From Bradyrhizobium diazoefficiens USDA 110 (lineage in GTDB: Bacteria; Pseudomonadota; Alphaproteobacteria; Rhizobiales; Xanthobacteraceae), in the NCBI RefSeq assembly GCF_000011365.1, contig NC_004463.1, forward strand, positions 8,604,001-8,668,000: DNA of 64,000 bases. Reading direction: 5' to 3'. Position 1 is the stretch's first letter; each line of letters starts with the position of its first letter. Positions 24,194 to 35,091 of the stretch are shown in pieces. The position numbers and the translations under genes were made by a program. Below the pieces are notes generated by a model. The model searched no databases, had not been told where the DNA came from, and was given only the letters and a program-made list of their open reading frames with translations.

Positions 24194-25261
24194 ATGAACT
24201 TCACTCCGGGCCGCGTCATCGCCGCGATCGCCATCCTGCTTGCAGGCGGCGGCTATTACTACTGGCAGCACCGCGATTCCAACACGCTGCCGGCAGGCTT
24301 TGCCCGCGGCAACGGCCGCATCGAAGCGGTCGAGATCGACATCGCCACCAAGACGCCTGGCCGGATTCGCGAAATCCTGGTCAACGAAGGTGATTTCGTG
24401 AACGCCGGCCAGGTTCTGGCGCGGATGGACACCGAGCAATTGCAGGCGCAGCGCCGCCAGGCCGAAGCGCAGCTCCAGCGCGCATCCATCAATGTCGAGA
24501 CCGCGAAGAGCCTGGTGAACCAGCGCGAGGCCGAACGCAGGGCTGCGGAGGCCGTGGTCGACCAGCGCATCGCCCAGCTCGACACCGCCAGCCGCAAGCT
24601 CGATCGCTCCGAGCAATTGATCAGGACGAATGCGGTGTCGCAGCAGGTGCTGGACGACGACCGCTCGGCCAACGCCACGGCCAAGGCGGCGCTTGCCGCC
24701 TCCCAGGCCCAGGTCGCAGCCTCCGAGGCCGCGATCAGCTCCGCCCGCGCCATGGTGATCGATGCCGGCGCCTCGGTCGACGCCGCCAAGGCCGCGATCG
24801 AAAGCATCAACGCCGACCTCAACGACAGTGTGCTGAAGGCGCCGCGCGAAGGCCGCGTCCAGTATCGCGTGTCGCAGCCGGGCGAGGTGCTCGCGGCCGG
24901 CGGCCGCGTCCTCAACATGGTCGATCTCGGCGACGTCTACATGACATTCTTCCTGCCGACCGCGGATGCCGGCCGCGTCGCGATCGGCTCCGAGGTCCGC
25001 CTCGTGCTCGACGCCATCCCGCAATACGTGATCCCGGCCAAGGCCACCTTCGTCGCCGACGTCGCGCAATTCACGCCCAAGACCGTCGAGACCGAGGAGG
25101 AACGCCAGAAGCTGATGTTCCGCATCAAGGCGCATATCGCGCCCGAGCTGCTGCGCCAGCACATCGAGCATGTGAAGACCGGCCTGCCCGGCATGGCCTA
25201 TGTGCAGCTCGATCCGGCCGCGCAATGGCCCCACAATCTCAAGATCAAAGTGACCCGATGA
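24194..25261 (+). CDS. HlyD-family periplasmic adaptor protein (YhiI-like)
   Basis: A 355-residue membrane-fusion protein. It has a single N-terminal anchor ([18 protein letters not shown]), a biotinyl-lipoyl half-motif ([36 protein letters not shown]), a long coiled-coil hairpin at about 85-200, and a second lipoyl/beta-barrel half ([20 protein letters not shown]). ATG 24194 is chosen over an ORF extension because the anchor then lies at the N-terminus. The stop overlaps the ATG of the RbbA-like gene. It is the adaptor of a tripartite-type ABC exporter. Confidence 0.9.
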   Translation: MNFTPGRVIAAIAILLAGGGYYYWQHRDSNTLPAGFARGNGRIEAVEIDIATKTPGRIREILVNEGDFVNAGQVLARMDTEQLQAQRRQAEAQLQRASINVETAKSLVNQREAERRAAEAVVDQRIAQLDTASRKLDRSEQLIRTNAVSQQVLDDDRSANATAKAALAASQAQVAASEAAISSARAMVIDAGASVDAAKAAIESINADLNDSVLKAPREGRVQYRVSQPGEVLAAGGRVLNMVDLGDVYMTFFLPTADAGRVAIGSEVRLVLDAIPQYVIPAKATFVADVAQFTPKTVETEEERQKLMFRIKAHIAPELLRQHIEHVKTGLPGMAYVQLDPAAQWPHNLKIKVTR

Positions 25262-28032
25262 GCGCGACTGCCGCAGCCGACGCACCGGCCGGGCCCGGCA
25301 GCGTGGTGCATCTCGAAGGCGTAGGCCTGAGCTACGGCAAGACCCGCGCGCTGGATGGCATTACCCTCGACCTGCCGTCCGGCTGCATGATCGGATTGAT
25401 CGGACCCGACGGCGTCGGCAAATCCAGCCTGCTCGCGCTGATCGCCGGCGCTCGCGAGATCCAGCAGGGACGCATCCATGTGCTTGGCGGCGACATGGCG
25501 AGCTCGCGCCATCGCCGTACGGTCTGCCCTGATATCGCCTATATGCCGCAGGGGCTGGGCAAGAATCTGTATCCAACGTTGTCGGTGTTCGAGAACATCG
25601 ACTTCTTCGGCCGCTTGTTCGGACACGACAAGGCGGAACGAAGCAGACGGATCGCTGGCCTTTTGCGCGACACCGGGCTCACCCCCTTCGCCGACCGCCC
25701 GGCCGCAAAGCTCTCCGGCGGCATGAAGCAGAAGGTGGGCCTGTGCTGCGCCCTGATCCACGATCCCGAGTTGCTGATCCTGGACGAGCCGACCACCGGC
25801 GTCGATCCCTTGTCGCGGCGCCAGTTCTGGGAGCTGATCGCCTCGATCCGGAGCAGCCGGCCCGGCATGAGCGTGATCGTCTCGACCGCCTATATGGAGG
25901 AGGCCGCGCAGTTCGACTTCCTGATCGCGATGAACGCCGGCCGCGTGCTGGCGACGGGAACGCCTGCCGCGCTCAAGCGTCAGACCGGCGCCGACACGCT
26001 CGACGACGCCTTCATCCGCCTCTTGCCGGAGGCAGATCGCGGCAATCACACCGGCGTCGTCATCCCGCCGCGCAGCGCGGACCATGACGAGATCGCGATC
26101 GAGGCGGACCACCTGACCCGGAGCTTCAATGACTTCGTCGCTGTCGACGATGTCAGCTTCCGCATCAGGAAGGGCGAGATCTTCGGCTTCCTCGGTTCGA
26201 ACGGATGCGGCAAGACCACGACCATGAAGATGCTCACCGGCCTGTTGCCCGTGAGCGAGGGCAATGCGCGACTGTTCGGCAATGCGATCGATGCCGGCGA
26301 TATGTCCGTGCGCCGCCGCATCGGCTACATGTCGCAGGGCTTCTCGCTCTATTCGGAGCTGACGGTCGCCCAGAATCTCGATCTGCATGCGCGGCTGTTC
26401 GGGCTGCCGGCGGAGACTATCGCCGCGCGCATCCACGAGATGATCACCCGGTTCGATCTTGCGGAGGTGGCCGACGCCCTGCCCGACGCGCTGCCGCTCG
26501 GCCTGCGGCAGCGGCTGTCGCTGGCGGTCGCCATGATCCATGCGCCGGACATCCTCATTCTCGACGAGCCGACCTCCGGCGTCGATCCCGTCGCCCGCGA
26601 CCGCTTCTGGCAGATTCTCGCCGAGCTCTCGCGCAAGGACAACGTCACCATCTTCGTCTCGACCCATTTCATGAACGAGGCCGAACGCTGCGACCGGATC
26701 TCGCTGATGCACGCGGGCAAGGTGCTGACGTCGGACACGCCTGCCGCGATCGTGGCCGCGCGCGGCACCGCCACGCTGGAGCAGGCCTTCATCGCCTGCC
26801 TCGAAGAGGCGATCGCTGACACGGCGGATGCAGCCGGCCCGCCTGCGGCCGCATCGCCCGCGCCGGCTGCGACCGCTACGCCGCCGCGCAAGCGCAGCAG
26901 CGCGACGTTCAATCCGATCCGCATGCTGGCCTATTCCCGGCGCGAGGCGCTCGAGCTGCGCCGCGACCCGATCCGCGCGACGCTCGCGATCCTCGGCAGT
27001 GTGCTGCTGCTGTTCGTGCTCGGCTACGGCATCAGCATGGACGTCGAGAACCTGACCTTCGCCGTGCTCGACCGCGACGACAGCGCCATCAGCCGCGACT
27101 ACAGCCTGCAGATCGCGGGGTCGCGCTACTTCACCGAAAAGCCTCCGATCACGGATTACGCCGATCTCGACCGCCGCATGCGCGCCGGCGAGATTGGCCT
27201 CGCCATCGAGCTGCCGCCCGGCTTCGGCCGCGACGTCAGCCGCGGTCGCCATGTCGAGATCGGCGCCTGGGTCGACGGTGCCAACCCCACCCGCGCCGAA
27301 ACGCTGCGCTCTTACGCCCAGGCGATCCACGCCACCTGGCTCGCGCAGAAGGGCCGCGAGCTCTATGGCGAGGCGGCGATCGCCGGTTCCTACAAGCTCG
27401 AGCTCCGCTACCGCTACAATCCCGACGTCAGAAGCGTCGTCGCCATGGCGCCCGGAATCATTCCGCTGCTCCTGATCATGATTCCGGCGGTGCTCGCCGC
27501 ACTCGCGGTGGTGCGCGAGAAGGAGCTCGGCTCGATCGTCAATTTCTACGTGACGCCGGTGACGCGGCTGGAATTCCTGCTCGGCACGCAACTGCCCTAT
27601 GTCGTGCTGGCATTCGGCAACTTCCTGCTCCTGGTCGGCTTCGCGCTCGCCGTCTTCGGCGTGCCCTTCACCGGCAGCTTTCCGACCTATGCGCTCGCCG
27701 CCCTGCTCTATGTCACCGCCACGACCGGCATGGGGCTGGTGATCTCGGCCTTCATGAACAGCCAGATCGCGGCGCTGTTCGGCACGGTGCTGATCACGCT
27801 GATCCCGGCCATCCAGTATTCCGGGCTGATCGATCCGGTTTCATCGCTCCAGGGCCTGGGCGCACTGGTCGGGCGGCTCTATCCCACCACCTATTTCGTC
27901 ACGATCTCGCGCGGCACCTTCTCCAAGGGGCTCGGTTTCGAGACTCTCCACAACGATCTCCTGGCGCTCGCCGTCATGATCCCGGTGCTGGTGGCAGCCG
28001 GCACAATGCTGCTGAAGAAACAGGCCCGCTGA
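25258..28032 (+). CDS. rbbA: RbbA-like fused ABC transporter (two ATPase domains plus permease)
   Basis: A 924-residue protein matching the E. coli RbbA/YhiH layout. Nucleotide-binding domain 1 has Walker [10 protein letters not shown] (near residue 50), [10 protein letters not shown] and [13 protein letters not shown]. Domain 2 has GSNGCGKTT (near 315), a degenerate signature [11 protein letters not shown] and [14 protein letters not shown] Pro/Ala-rich linker follows at about 525-545, then an ABC2-type membrane domain with a large periplasmic loop. RbbA was named for ribosome association in E. coli, but the linked adaptor and permease point to export. It sits between the adaptor (ATGA overlap) and the second permease (2-base gap). 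Confidence 0.9.
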   Translation: MSATAAADAPAGPGSVVHLEGVGLSYGKTRALDGITLDLPSGCMIGLIGPDGVGKSSLLALIAGAREIQQGRIHVLGGDMASSRHRRTVCPDIAYMPQGLGKNLYPTLSVFENIDFFGRLFGHDKAERSRRIAGLLRDTGLTPFADRPAAKLSGGMKQKVGLCCALIHDPELLILDEPTTGVDPLSRRQFWELIASIRSSRPGMSVIVSTAYMEEAAQFDFLIAMNAGRVLATGTPAALKRQTGADTLDDAFIRLLPEADRGNHTGVVIPPRSADHDEIAIEADHLTRSFNDFVAVDDVSFRIRKGEIFGFLGSNGCGKTTTMKMLTGLLPVSEGNARLFGNAIDAGDMSVRRRIGYMSQGFSLYSELTVAQNLDLHARLFGLPAETIAARIHEMITRFDLAEVADALPDALPLGLRQRLSLAVAMIHAPDILILDEPTSGVDPVARDRFWQILAELSRKDNVTIFVSTHFMNEAERCDRISLMHAGKVLTSDTPAAIVAARGTATLEQAFIACLEEAIADTADAAGPPAAASPAPAATATPPRKRSSATFNPIRMLAYSRREALELRRDPIRATLAILGSVLLLFVLGYGISMDVENLTFAVLDRDDSAISRDYSLQIAGSRYFTEKPPITDYADLDRRMRAGEIGLAIELPPGFGRDVSRGRHVEIGAWVDGANPTRAETLRSYAQAIHATWLAQKGRELYGEAAIAGSYKLELRYRYNPDVRSVVAMAPGIIPLLLIMIPAVLAALAVVREKELGSIVNFYVTPVTRLEFLLGTQLPYVVLAFGNFLLLVGFALAVFGVPFTGSFPTYALAALLYVTATTGMGLVISAFMNSQIAALFGTVLITLIPAIQYSGLIDPVSSLQGLGALVGRLYPTTYFVTISRGTFSKGLGFETLHNDLLALAVMIPVLVAAGTMLLKKQAR

Positions 28033-28034
28033 CC

Positions 28035-29147
28035 ATGCGCATCGACAACGTGCTTCAGCTCGGCATCAAGGAATTGCGCGGCCTCGTGCGCGACCCGATG
28101 CTGCTCGTGCTCATCGTCTACTCCTTCACGCTGGCGGTCTATGCAGGTGCCAAGGCACTGCCGGAAACGTTGAACCGCGCCGCGATCGCCATCGTCGACG
28201 AAGACCATTCGCCGATATCGACCCGCATCGAGATGGCGTTCACGCCACCCTACTTTTCCGAGCCGCGCCTGATCTCGCAATACGAGATGGACCGGCGGAT
28301 GGACGCGGGTCTCGACACCTTCGCGCTCGACATACCGCCGGACTTCCAGCGCGACCTGCTGGCGCGGAGATCGCCCGCGATCCAGCTCAACGTCGATGCG
28401 ACGCGGATCTCGCAGGCCTTCAACGGCGGCGGCTATGTCGAGCAGATCGTCAGCGCGGAGATCGCGGAATTTCTGGCGCACACGCGCAATGCACAGGCCG
28501 CACCGATCGAGCTGGCGCTGCGGGCGCGGTTCAACCCGGAACTGAAGAAGTCCTGGTTCGGCGCCATCGACCACGTGATCACCTCGATCACCATGCTCTC
28601 GATCATCCTGACCGGCGCAGCGCTGATCCGCGAGCGCGAGCACGGCACGATCGAGCACCTGCTGGTGATGCCGGTCACGCCACTGGAAATCATGGTGAGC
28701 AAGATCTGGTCGATGGGAGCGGTGGTGCTGATCGCCTCCGCCTTGTCGATCATCTTCGTGGTCAAGGGGTGGCTGGCGGTTACCATCGATGGCTCGGTGG
28801 CGCTGTTCCTCGTCGGCGCGGCGCTTCAGCTCTTCGCCACCACCAGCATGGGCATCTTCCTCGCCACCGTCGCCGGGTCGATGCCGCAGTTCGGGCTGCT
28901 GCTGATCATGATCCTGCTGCCGCTGCAGACCCTGTCGGGCAGCATGACGCCGCGGGAGAGCATGCCGCAATTCGTCCAGGACATCATGCTGGCGGCGCCC
29001 AACACGCATTTCGTGATGCTCGCGCAGGCGATCCTGTTCCGCGGCGCGGGCCTGGAGGCCGTCTGGCCGCAGCTCGTCGCGCTCACGCTGATCGGCGTCG
29101 TCTTCTTCCTGATCGCGCAGCGCCGGTTTCGCGCGTTTCTGGCCTAG
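28035..29147 (+). CDS. ABC-2 type permease (YhhJ-like)
   Basis: A 370-residue ABC2_membrane-family permease. The first helix at about 25-45 (LLVLIVYSFTLAVYAGAK) is followed by a long periplasmic domain to about 175, then five helices including ITMLSIILTGAALIREREHGTIEHLLVMPVTPLE, the conserved cytoplasmic loop of this family. It is the third gene of the adaptor-RbbA-permease operon, equal to yhiI-yhiH-yhhJ of E. coli. Exported substrate unknown. Confidence 0.92.
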   Translation: MRIDNVLQLGIKELRGLVRDPMLLVLIVYSFTLAVYAGAKALPETLNRAAIAIVDEDHSPISTRIEMAFTPPYFSEPRLISQYEMDRRMDAGLDTFALDIPPDFQRDLLARRSPAIQLNVDATRISQAFNGGGYVEQIVSAEIAEFLAHTRNAQAAPIELALRARFNPELKKSWFGAIDHVITSITMLSIILTGAALIREREHGTIEHLLVMPVTPLEIMVSKIWSMGAVVLIASALSIIFVVKGWLAVTIDGSVALFLVGAALQLFATTSMGIFLATVAGSMPQFGLLLIMILLPLQTLSGSMTPRESMPQFVQDIMLAAPNTHFVMLAQAILFRGAGLEAVWPQLVALTLIGVVFFLIAQRRFRAFLA

Positions 29148-29180
29148 GCACGACGCGCGGCCCGAGCGTATTGCCCGGCC

Positions 29181-29669
29181 TCAAAGCTTGTGCCCCTTCT
29201 GCCGCAGCGCCTCGATCAGGCGCTGCTTCAGCTCGTCGGCCGCCTTCTGACCGACGTCCTGGCCGATCTGCATGCTCGCCTGCGCCAGCGCATCCGACTT
29301 CTCCAGGAATTTTCGTCCCACGGGCTGGGCGTAGAACGCCTCGATCTGGCGCAGCTCATCGACGGTGAAGCTGGCGGCGTAGAGAGCCGCGATCTGATCG
29401 ATCATCGAGGCGACGAACGGAGCATAGATCTCGGCGCCGGGCGCCGTCAGCGCATCATAGTCGCGCTCGATCTCCGGCCTGTCCTGGGCGACCACCGGCC
29501 TGAGCTTAAGCAGGAGCTGCGGCAGCAGCGCACGATACTGGTCCGCAATCTTCAGCGTGACGACGAGCTTGCGCGCCGCATTCATCGCCTCCGGCGGCGG
29601 CGCCTGCGCCGACGCGCCGCAGACCAGGAACAGGAGCGTGCCGGCGATCGTCAACAAACGTCTGGACAT
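29181..29669 (-). CDS. DUF2059 domain exported protein
   Basis: A 162-residue protein with a signal peptide (MSRRLLTIAGTLLFLVCGAS, cut near AQA). It is followed by the DUF2059 helical pattern FTVDELRQIEAFYAQPVGRKFLEKS, typical for this periplasmic family of unknown role. The ATG at 29669 has GGAGAGG upstream. It is convergent with the exporter operon and 40 bases downstream of opgC in the same direction, so co-transcription with opgC is possible. Confidence 0.9.
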   Translation of the reverse strand: MSRRLLTIAGTLLFLVCGASAQAPPPEAMNAARKLVVTLKIADQYRALLPQLLLKLRPVVAQDRPEIERDYDALTAPGAEIYAPFVASMIDQIAALYAASFTVDELRQIEAFYAQPVGRKFLEKSDALAQASMQIGQDVGQKAADELKQRLIEALRQKGHKL

Positions 29670-29709
29670 GAACCTCTCCGTGAGAAGGCGAGCTGGCGCC
29701 ACGATGCTT

Positions 29710-30915
29710 TCAACGGCTCGCGGGCGCCCCGGCCGCGGCCGGAGCGCTTTCGGGCTCGGAATCCTCGACCTCCGTCACCTTCACGAACAGGCTGGGCACG
29801 CGTTCGGCACGATCGAGCAGCCAGGCGGCGCCGATCATGATGACGATGCCGACGATGGAGACGGCGAGCTGCTCCCAGACGCCCTTGGTGTATTGCGTCA
29901 GGATCCAGTGCGCGGAGAACGACAGGAACACCCCGAGGCAGAAGATCGGCAGCGAATGCTGGCCGCAGAGGATGACCGGGCGCAGCCAGGGTGTGTGCAG
30001 TGACCGCCATTTGCGCGAGATGAAATGGGTGACCCAGATCGCCAGCGCCAGGAAATGCGTGAAGCGCAGCATGTCGAGATCGGTCTTGTCGATCGGGTAG
30101 ATCGCCTTGATCATCCATTTCGGGATCAGGGCCTCGAGCGCGGGAACGTGCCAGGTCATCACGATCAGGAGCGCGAAGGCGAGCCAGGCCGCCGCGAGCG
30201 TCATCGCCGCCTTCGACCACACCCATTTCGCGATCTTCCCGATCTGGCCGATGCCGCACCAGGCCGCGAACACGAACATCAGCTGCCAGCAGAACGGGTT
30301 GAAGTACCATTTCGTGCCGGGCGGATAGGAGGCGACGTTCCAGTCGAACCAGCGCGACAGCACATAGAGCACCACGGAGGCGGCGAGGGTCAGGTTCGGC
30401 CGCCGCACCAGGCACCAGACGATGAAGGGCGAGGCGAACACCAGCGCGATGTAGAGCGGCAGCACGTCGAGATTGACCGGCTTGTATTTCAGGACGATCG
30501 CCTGCCCGATCAGCTCGTCCGGATGCGACAGGAAGTTGAACACGTTGAACTCGTGCTCGTACATCGGATTGTCGAAGCGGCGCGCGGTGCGCGCGATCTG
30601 CGCCGTGAACAGCAGGAACAACATGATGTGGGCGACGTACATCTCGGCCGCGCGACGCCACAGCCGCTTGAGCGCGGCGAGAAACCAGCCGCCCGCGATG
30701 ATCGGCCCGTAGATCCAGCCGACCAGGTAGCCGGAGATGAAGACGAAGAACTCGGCGGCGTCGCTGAAGCCGTAATTGCGCAGCGTCAGCCAGGCCACGA
30801 CGTCGTGCGGGATGTGGTCGAGGAAGATCATCCACAGGCCGATGCCGCGGAAGAGATCGAGCCGCAGGTCGCGCTCGACCGGCGCCAACAGTGCTGACTG
30901 GTCCCGTGTGATCAT
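29710..30915 (-). CDS. opgC: OpgC-family membrane protein
   Basis: A 401-residue integral membrane protein with about ten helices. It begins RDLRLDLFRGIGLWMIFLDHIP, the marker of the OpgC family, and contains FFVFISGYLVGWIYGP. In Rhodobacter, OpgC adds succinyl groups to osmoregulated periplasmic glucans; bradyrhizobial cyclic glucans carry similar substituents, so a glucan-decorating role is plausible. Start ATG 30915 with GGCGGGGG upstream. A Ser/Ala/Pro-rich tail of about 30 residues is low complexity. No glucan synthase genes are adjacent. Confidence 0.88.
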   Translation of the reverse strand: MITRDQSALLAPVERDLRLDLFRGIGLWMIFLDHIPHDVVAWLTLRNYGFSDAAEFFVFISGYLVGWIYGPIIAGGWFLAALKRLWRRAAEMYVAHIMLFLLFTAQIARTARRFDNPMYEHEFNVFNFLSHPDELIGQAIVLKYKPVNLDVLPLYIALVFASPFIVWCLVRRPNLTLAASVVLYVLSRWFDWNVASYPPGTKWYFNPFCWQLMFVFAAWCGIGQIGKIAKWVWSKAAMTLAAAWLAFALLIVMTWHVPALEALIPKWMIKAIYPIDKTDLDMLRFTHFLALAIWVTHFISRKWRSLHTPWLRPVILCGQHSLPIFCLGVFLSFSAHWILTQYTKGVWEQLAVSIVGIVIMIGAAWLLDRAERVPSLFVKVTEVEDSEPESAPAAAGAPASR

Positions 30916-31255
30916 GGCCCCGCCTCTTCCGGTGGGCGTCGCGCCGTGGCGGCGCCGACAAAATGCAATGCTAAAAAACGCGAATCAAAAGATCACCTGG
31001 CCCTGCGGCTAGCTTCCCGCCAACGGTAGCCGACCCAGGTGCCCGCGCAAGGGACTTCGTCATGACGGGCGGCGGGGACCACCGCCGGGCCGCGCCGAAC
31101 CGGCGGCCATCCCACTAAAACATCGAAAACAACCCCATGCACAGTAGAAGTGGCACGATAAGCCATTGTGATTACTACAAAATAAAAACGATATGTCGGG
31201 CAAGAAAGTCACCCCGGCGGTACGATCGCACGGCAGGCGGATTGAGAGTGAGGGG
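30916..31255. other. Intergenic region upstream of opgC
   Basis: This 340-bp gap lies between two minus-strand genes. The part at about 31115-31200 is markedly AT-richer than the surroundings (runs such as ACAAAATAAAAACGATAT) and may contain the opgC promoter or an unrecognised small RNA. I found no ORF with a ribosome site and no clear terminator. Confidence 0.45.
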
Positions 31256-34200
31256 TCAGGCGATCTCGTCGCCCCGGGCGAGCATCCCGGTCAGCATCGC
31301 CTCGGCCTTCTGCTTCAGCGGCAGCGCGCCGCTGTCGGAGGCGATCGCGATCGCCGCGCGCAGGGCGGCAAGGATCGCGGCCTTGTTCTCCTCGCTGGAG
31401 GGAGGCGTCACCACGGCTTCGCCGAACAGGGCTTCGGCCTCGAGGCCGGCAAACCCCTGCTGCCGCGCGGTGTTGCGCGCCTCGCGCAGCATGTTCTGCG
31501 CGGCCTGGACGTCGCCGAGCCGGCAGGTTGCCAGCGCCAGGTAGATCGAGCTGCGCAGCACCGCCGAGGTATAGCCGACCGCCTTCGCCTCCTCCCGCGC
31601 CTCGCCGAGCATGCCGCGCGCCCGGTCGAACAGACCCTGCTCGAGATAGGCGATGCCGAGGTGGCAGGCGAGCACCGGCACGAACAGCCGAATGCCATGC
31701 TTCTGCGCGAGGACGAAACCCTCTTCGAGGATGGCGGCGGCCGCCGCCGGATCGTTGCGGCCGAGCTTCAGCCACCCGCCGCTATAGGCCGCCGCGACGC
31801 GGTCGTAGGGACGGCCGGTCTCCTCCGCGATCGCCGCGGCCTGCTGCTGGAGCTGTTCGGCGGCATCGAGCTCGCCCATCACGGTGTGGGTGAAGCTCTT
31901 CATCATGCAGCAGAGGAGGAGCGTGTATTTTGGGGGCGTACCGAAGGGCGCGCTTGCCTCCGGTCCCATGAGATTAGCGCGGCCTCGCGCCAACGTCTGC
32001 TCCGCTTCGCGATATCGACCGGCGAGAAAATAGGCCTGTCCCAGATTGTATTGTGCAAGGTTGCGCCAACCCGGGTTGCCTGACTTCTCGGCGAGGCCAA
32101 CGACCTCCCGGCCGAGCGCAACCGCTTCAGTTGGCGTTCCGTAGAAATTCTGTCCACCCGCCATGACGGTCATGGCGGCGACCTTTCTTCCGATGTCGTC
32201 AATTCCACTGGCCCGGCGTTCGGCCTCTTTTCCGAGATCGATCCACTCGGCAACCTGACCGGACCAGATGAATGCCATTCGCGCCTCCATCCGGAGGTCA
32301 ATTGCATCTGCCTCCCGCGAAGGAGTCATCGGTGTTTTGTCGAGCGAACTCATCGCGATCCCGAAATAGTCGACCGCATCGGCATATGCCGAGCGCACAA
32401 GACATTTCCGCGCGGCCCCCCTCCCGTACCCGAACGCTTTCAGCCAATCCTTCGCGCGCATTGCGTGGTAGCAAAGCGTGTCAGGACCGTCGCTCCATGT
32501 CTCGTCGCTTTCGAAGGCCGCAAGAATTCGCGCATGTATATTTTCGCGCACCTTTTCGACCATCGACTCGTAGGTCACTTGGCGGACCATCTCGTGCTGG
32601 AACTCGATCGAGTCCTCAAGTTCACTATCGATCCTGACGAGGAGCTCGGCTCGGTCGAGCGCTCCAAGGCAATCCTGGAAGACGTCTTCGGGCAGCGCCG
32701 CGACGTTCCGCAGCATCATCACGCTTGAGCGCGGCCCCAGCGCCGCCGCTATTTGGAGAACCGAGCGCTCCTGCCTTGAAATGCGATCGAGCCGCGCCGC
32801 AATCACGCCCTGAATGCTGGTGGGGATGCCGAGCTCATCAATGGGTCGAACGAGCGCAAGGTCACCCCACTGACCGCGAAGCGTGCCACTATCTTTCAGT
32901 CCGCGGCAGACTTCCTCGAGAAACAGGGGAACGTTGGCCGTATGAGAGATGATACGGTTCTTCAAATCGGTGTTCGTCGCCGACGGTCCGAGCATATCGG
33001 CCAACATGGCCAATCCCGAATCGTCATCCAGGGGGCGCATTGCAATCACTTCCGCGTGGCAGCGCGCGATCCACTCAGGCATGCCGTTCGGCCTGCTCGT
33101 GAGAAAAACCATCAGGTTGGGGCTCTGCAACGACGCGATTGCAGCAACAACCGCATCGCTGGCTCGGTCGATCCAGTGCAGGTCCTCGATGAGAAGAACG
33201 GTGCGCTGCTGGAAGGCCAAGCCTTGAACGATGGCGCAACTTGCATCGGAAATGGCGCGCGCGCGCGCGTAAGGCTCCAACTCGCTCCAGCGAGGATCCT
33301 CGACCGGAATATCCAATATGGAATCGATCGCGAGTTGATGGATTGCCTGCAACTCCTGTCGGATGTCGACCAGACTATCCGAATCTCTGGCGGTAACTTC
33401 GGAGATCGAAAGTATAATGCGCTTGAGCGCGCTGAACGGCACGCCCTGAAGGTTCGGGCTGCACTCGGCGTCGATCAACCGCCAGCCATCGGCCTTGAGC
33501 TCCTGGGCGAACTCATGTGCGAGCCGCGATTTTCCGATGCCTGCATCGCCGATCAGAAGGACCGTCTGCCGGCTTGCACTGGACCTCTCCGCGGCGCGTC
33601 CCAACAGGGCCCGCTCGGTCGTTCGATCGACAAACCGCGAAACGCTCCGCGCACGTCGCACCCGCCAGCTTGAAAGGTCGCTCGCTCCGACGACACGGTA
33701 GACCGGCAGCGGCTCGTTGAAGCCGCGCAGCACCTTGAGGCCCAGGGATTCGAATCGGACATGTCCATCCGCGAGTTTCTGGCAGGCTTCCGACACGTAG
33801 ATCTGATTGGCCTCGGCCGCTGCCTCCAGCCGCGCGGCAAGATGCTGAGCGGCGCCTCCGATCTCGTAGACCTTGGAAAACTCGCTGGCGACCATATAGG
33901 CGACGACGTGCCCCGAATGGAGGCCGACCCGAACCTGAAGTCCGGGATCCCCAAGACGGCCAACGCGCCGGACAAGCTCGATGGCCGCATGGCAGGCCAG
34001 CGGCGCATGGTTGTCGTCGGCGATCGGGGCACCAAAGACCGCGGCCAAGCCGTCCCCCAACTCCTTGCTGACGATGCCGCCAAACTGGCGTACCGCGCCC
34101 CTCATGGCCGCCAGCGCAGGCTCCAGGCGCGAGACGGCCTCCTCCGGCTCCAGTTCGGCAACAAGCCCTGTGGAGTCGATGACGTCGGCTCGGAGAATTG

Positions 34201-34312
34201 TCACAAACCGCCGCTCGCTGTCGGGATCAGCACGCCGACGTACCGCCGCCCCACACTTGGAGCACCAGCTATCGTCGGGATCAATCGCCGACTGACACGC
34301 GAAGCAATGCAT
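31256..34312 (-). CDS. Zinc-ribbon/class III cyclase/AAA ATPase/TPR signalling protein
   Basis: A 1018-residue multidomain protein. A zinc ribbon uses Cys3, 6, 17 and 20. A class III cyclase homology domain (about 35-215) keeps both metal Asp residues (RADVIDST, GDGLAAVFG) and the Lys of KELGDG. However, the adenine-specifying Asp and the transition-state Asn are replaced (GGAAQHLAARLE where D and N are usual), so catalysis is doubtful. The STAND/AAA ATPase has Walker A GDAGIGKS (about 252) and Walker B LLIEDLHWID (about 372). The C-terminal 350 residues are TPR-like helical repeats. It is divergent from the 164-aa protein and the nuclease-like gene. Confidence 0.88.
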   Translation of the reverse strand: MHCFACQSAIDPDDSWCSKCGAAVRRRADPDSERRFVTILRADVIDSTGLVAELEPEEAVSRLEPALAAMRGAVRQFGGIVSKELGDGLAAVFGAPIADDNHAPLACHAAIELVRRVGRLGDPGLQVRVGLHSGHVVAYMVASEFSKVYEIGGAAQHLAARLEAAAEANQIYVSEACQKLADGHVRFESLGLKVLRGFNEPLPVYRVVGASDLSSWRVRRARSVSRFVDRTTERALLGRAAERSSASRQTVLLIGDAGIGKSRLAHEFAQELKADGWRLIDAECSPNLQGVPFSALKRIILSISEVTARDSDSLVDIRQELQAIHQLAIDSILDIPVEDPRWSELEPYARARAISDASCAIVQGLAFQQRTVLLIEDLHWIDRASDAVVAAIASLQSPNLMVFLTSRPNGMPEWIARCHAEVIAMRPLDDDSGLAMLADMLGPSATNTDLKNRIISHTANVPLFLEEVCRGLKDSGTLRGQWGDLALVRPIDELGIPTSIQGVIAARLDRISRQERSVLQIAAALGPRSSVMMLRNVAALPEDVFQDCLGALDRAELLVRIDSELEDSIEFQHEMVRQVTYESMVEKVRENIHARILAAFESDETWSDGPDTLCYHAMRAKDWLKAFGYGRGAARKCLVRSAYADAVDYFGIAMSSLDKTPMTPSREADAIDLRMEARMAFIWSGQVAEWIDLGKEAERRASGIDDIGRKVAAMTVMAGGQNFYGTPTEAVALGREVVGLAEKSGNPGWRNLAQYNLGQAYFLAGRYREAEQTLARGRANLMGPEASAPFGTPPKYTLLLCCMMKSFTHTVMGELDAAEQLQQQAAAIAEETGRPYDRVAAAYSGGWLKLGRNDPAAAAAILEEGFVLAQKHGIRLFVPVLACHLGIAYLEQGLFDRARGMLGEAREEAKAVGYTSAVLRSSIYLALATCRLGDVQAAQNMLREARNTARQQGFAGLEAEALFGEAVVTPPSSEENKAAILAALRAAIAIASDSGALPLKQKAEAMLTGMLARGDEIA

Positions 34313-34596
34313 TCCTGCGCCTTCAAGGATCGCGGCGTCGCTGTCGTCCAGCGCCCGCGAGCAACTCGTGGTAAGAATACCTATCAAGAACCGCTTAGCA
34401 ATCGGACTTGCCCATCGCCGTTTAGCGGGGCACGGTGCGGTTGGCGATCTGGACGAAACACAGTCCTGAGTGGTAGCGTACGCAAATCCCAGCAAAGATG
34501 GGGCATATATCGGCGAGGCCAGGTTGGCAAAACTAACCGGCGTCGTGGAGCTGTATGTATTTTCGCAAAGCCAAGGACATATTGAGGGAAAAGACG

Positions 34597-35091
34597 ATGG
34601 GGTCGAGAACTTACACCGGGGCTTCATTCAAAGATTTGATGAACGACAATTATTTCCCTCTGGAAAACATGCAGAGGAGCGTGGACATCCTCAAGGCGTC
34701 GCCGGACATCCATCTACCGACCCTGGAGTACGGCCAGTACCACCTGATCCTGACGCCGGCGGACAAATGGCCGGACGGGAGTGCGGCGTACTGGCACAAG
34801 GAGAAGGGCCGGGCTCGCGTCGACCTCACCACGCAGCTGAATACGGTCCCGCTGTCCAAGGACGAGCCCGGCGTGATCCCGCTGACGCGATGCGCGCTGC
34901 TCGATGCCTGCGTGCGGAAATGCTTCAATTCCGAGCCGCCGATCCCGATGAAGACGAATATCATCACCCACGCGGCGAGCGACGCCTATGCCGACCGGCA
35001 CGAAATCCGGCTGGAGTGGGAGTACGACAATGGTGAGGACCAGGCGCCGACGTTGCTCCACCTGACGATGGTCTGTCCGTACCGACCCTGA
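34597..35091 (+). CDS. Hypothetical protein (164 aa) divergent from the cyclase/AAA gene
   Basis: A 164-residue soluble protein starting MGSRTYTGASFKDLMNDNYF at ATG 34597, with GAGGGA upstream (an in-frame ATG 42 bases earlier lacks one). It has Trp/Tyr-rich beta-like stretches (YGQYHLILTPADKWPDGSAAYW, LEWEYD) and a Cys-containing middle (ALLDACVRKCFNS). No signal peptide or membrane segment. I do not recognise the family. The sequence has normal local codon bias, so it is probably a real gene. It precedes the nuclease-like gene by 235 bases on the same strand. Confidence 0.75.
   Translation: MGSRTYTGASFKDLMNDNYFPLENMQRSVDILKASPDIHLPTLEYGQYHLILTPADKWPDGSAAYWHKEKGRARVDLTTQLNTVPLSKDEPGVIPLTRCALLDACVRKCFNSEPPIPMKTNIITHAASDAYADRHEIRLEWEYDNGEDQAPTLLHLTMVCPYRP

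Noticed and set aside
25198..27591. A 797-codon minus-strand frame over the RbbA-like gene
   Set aside because: Antisense shadow; no domain evidence, while the plus strand carries Walker motifs.
31115..31200. An AT-rich stretch that could be an insertion or small RNA
   Set aside because: No inverted repeats, direct repeats or ORF; most simply the promoter region of opgC. Kept only as an intergenic note.
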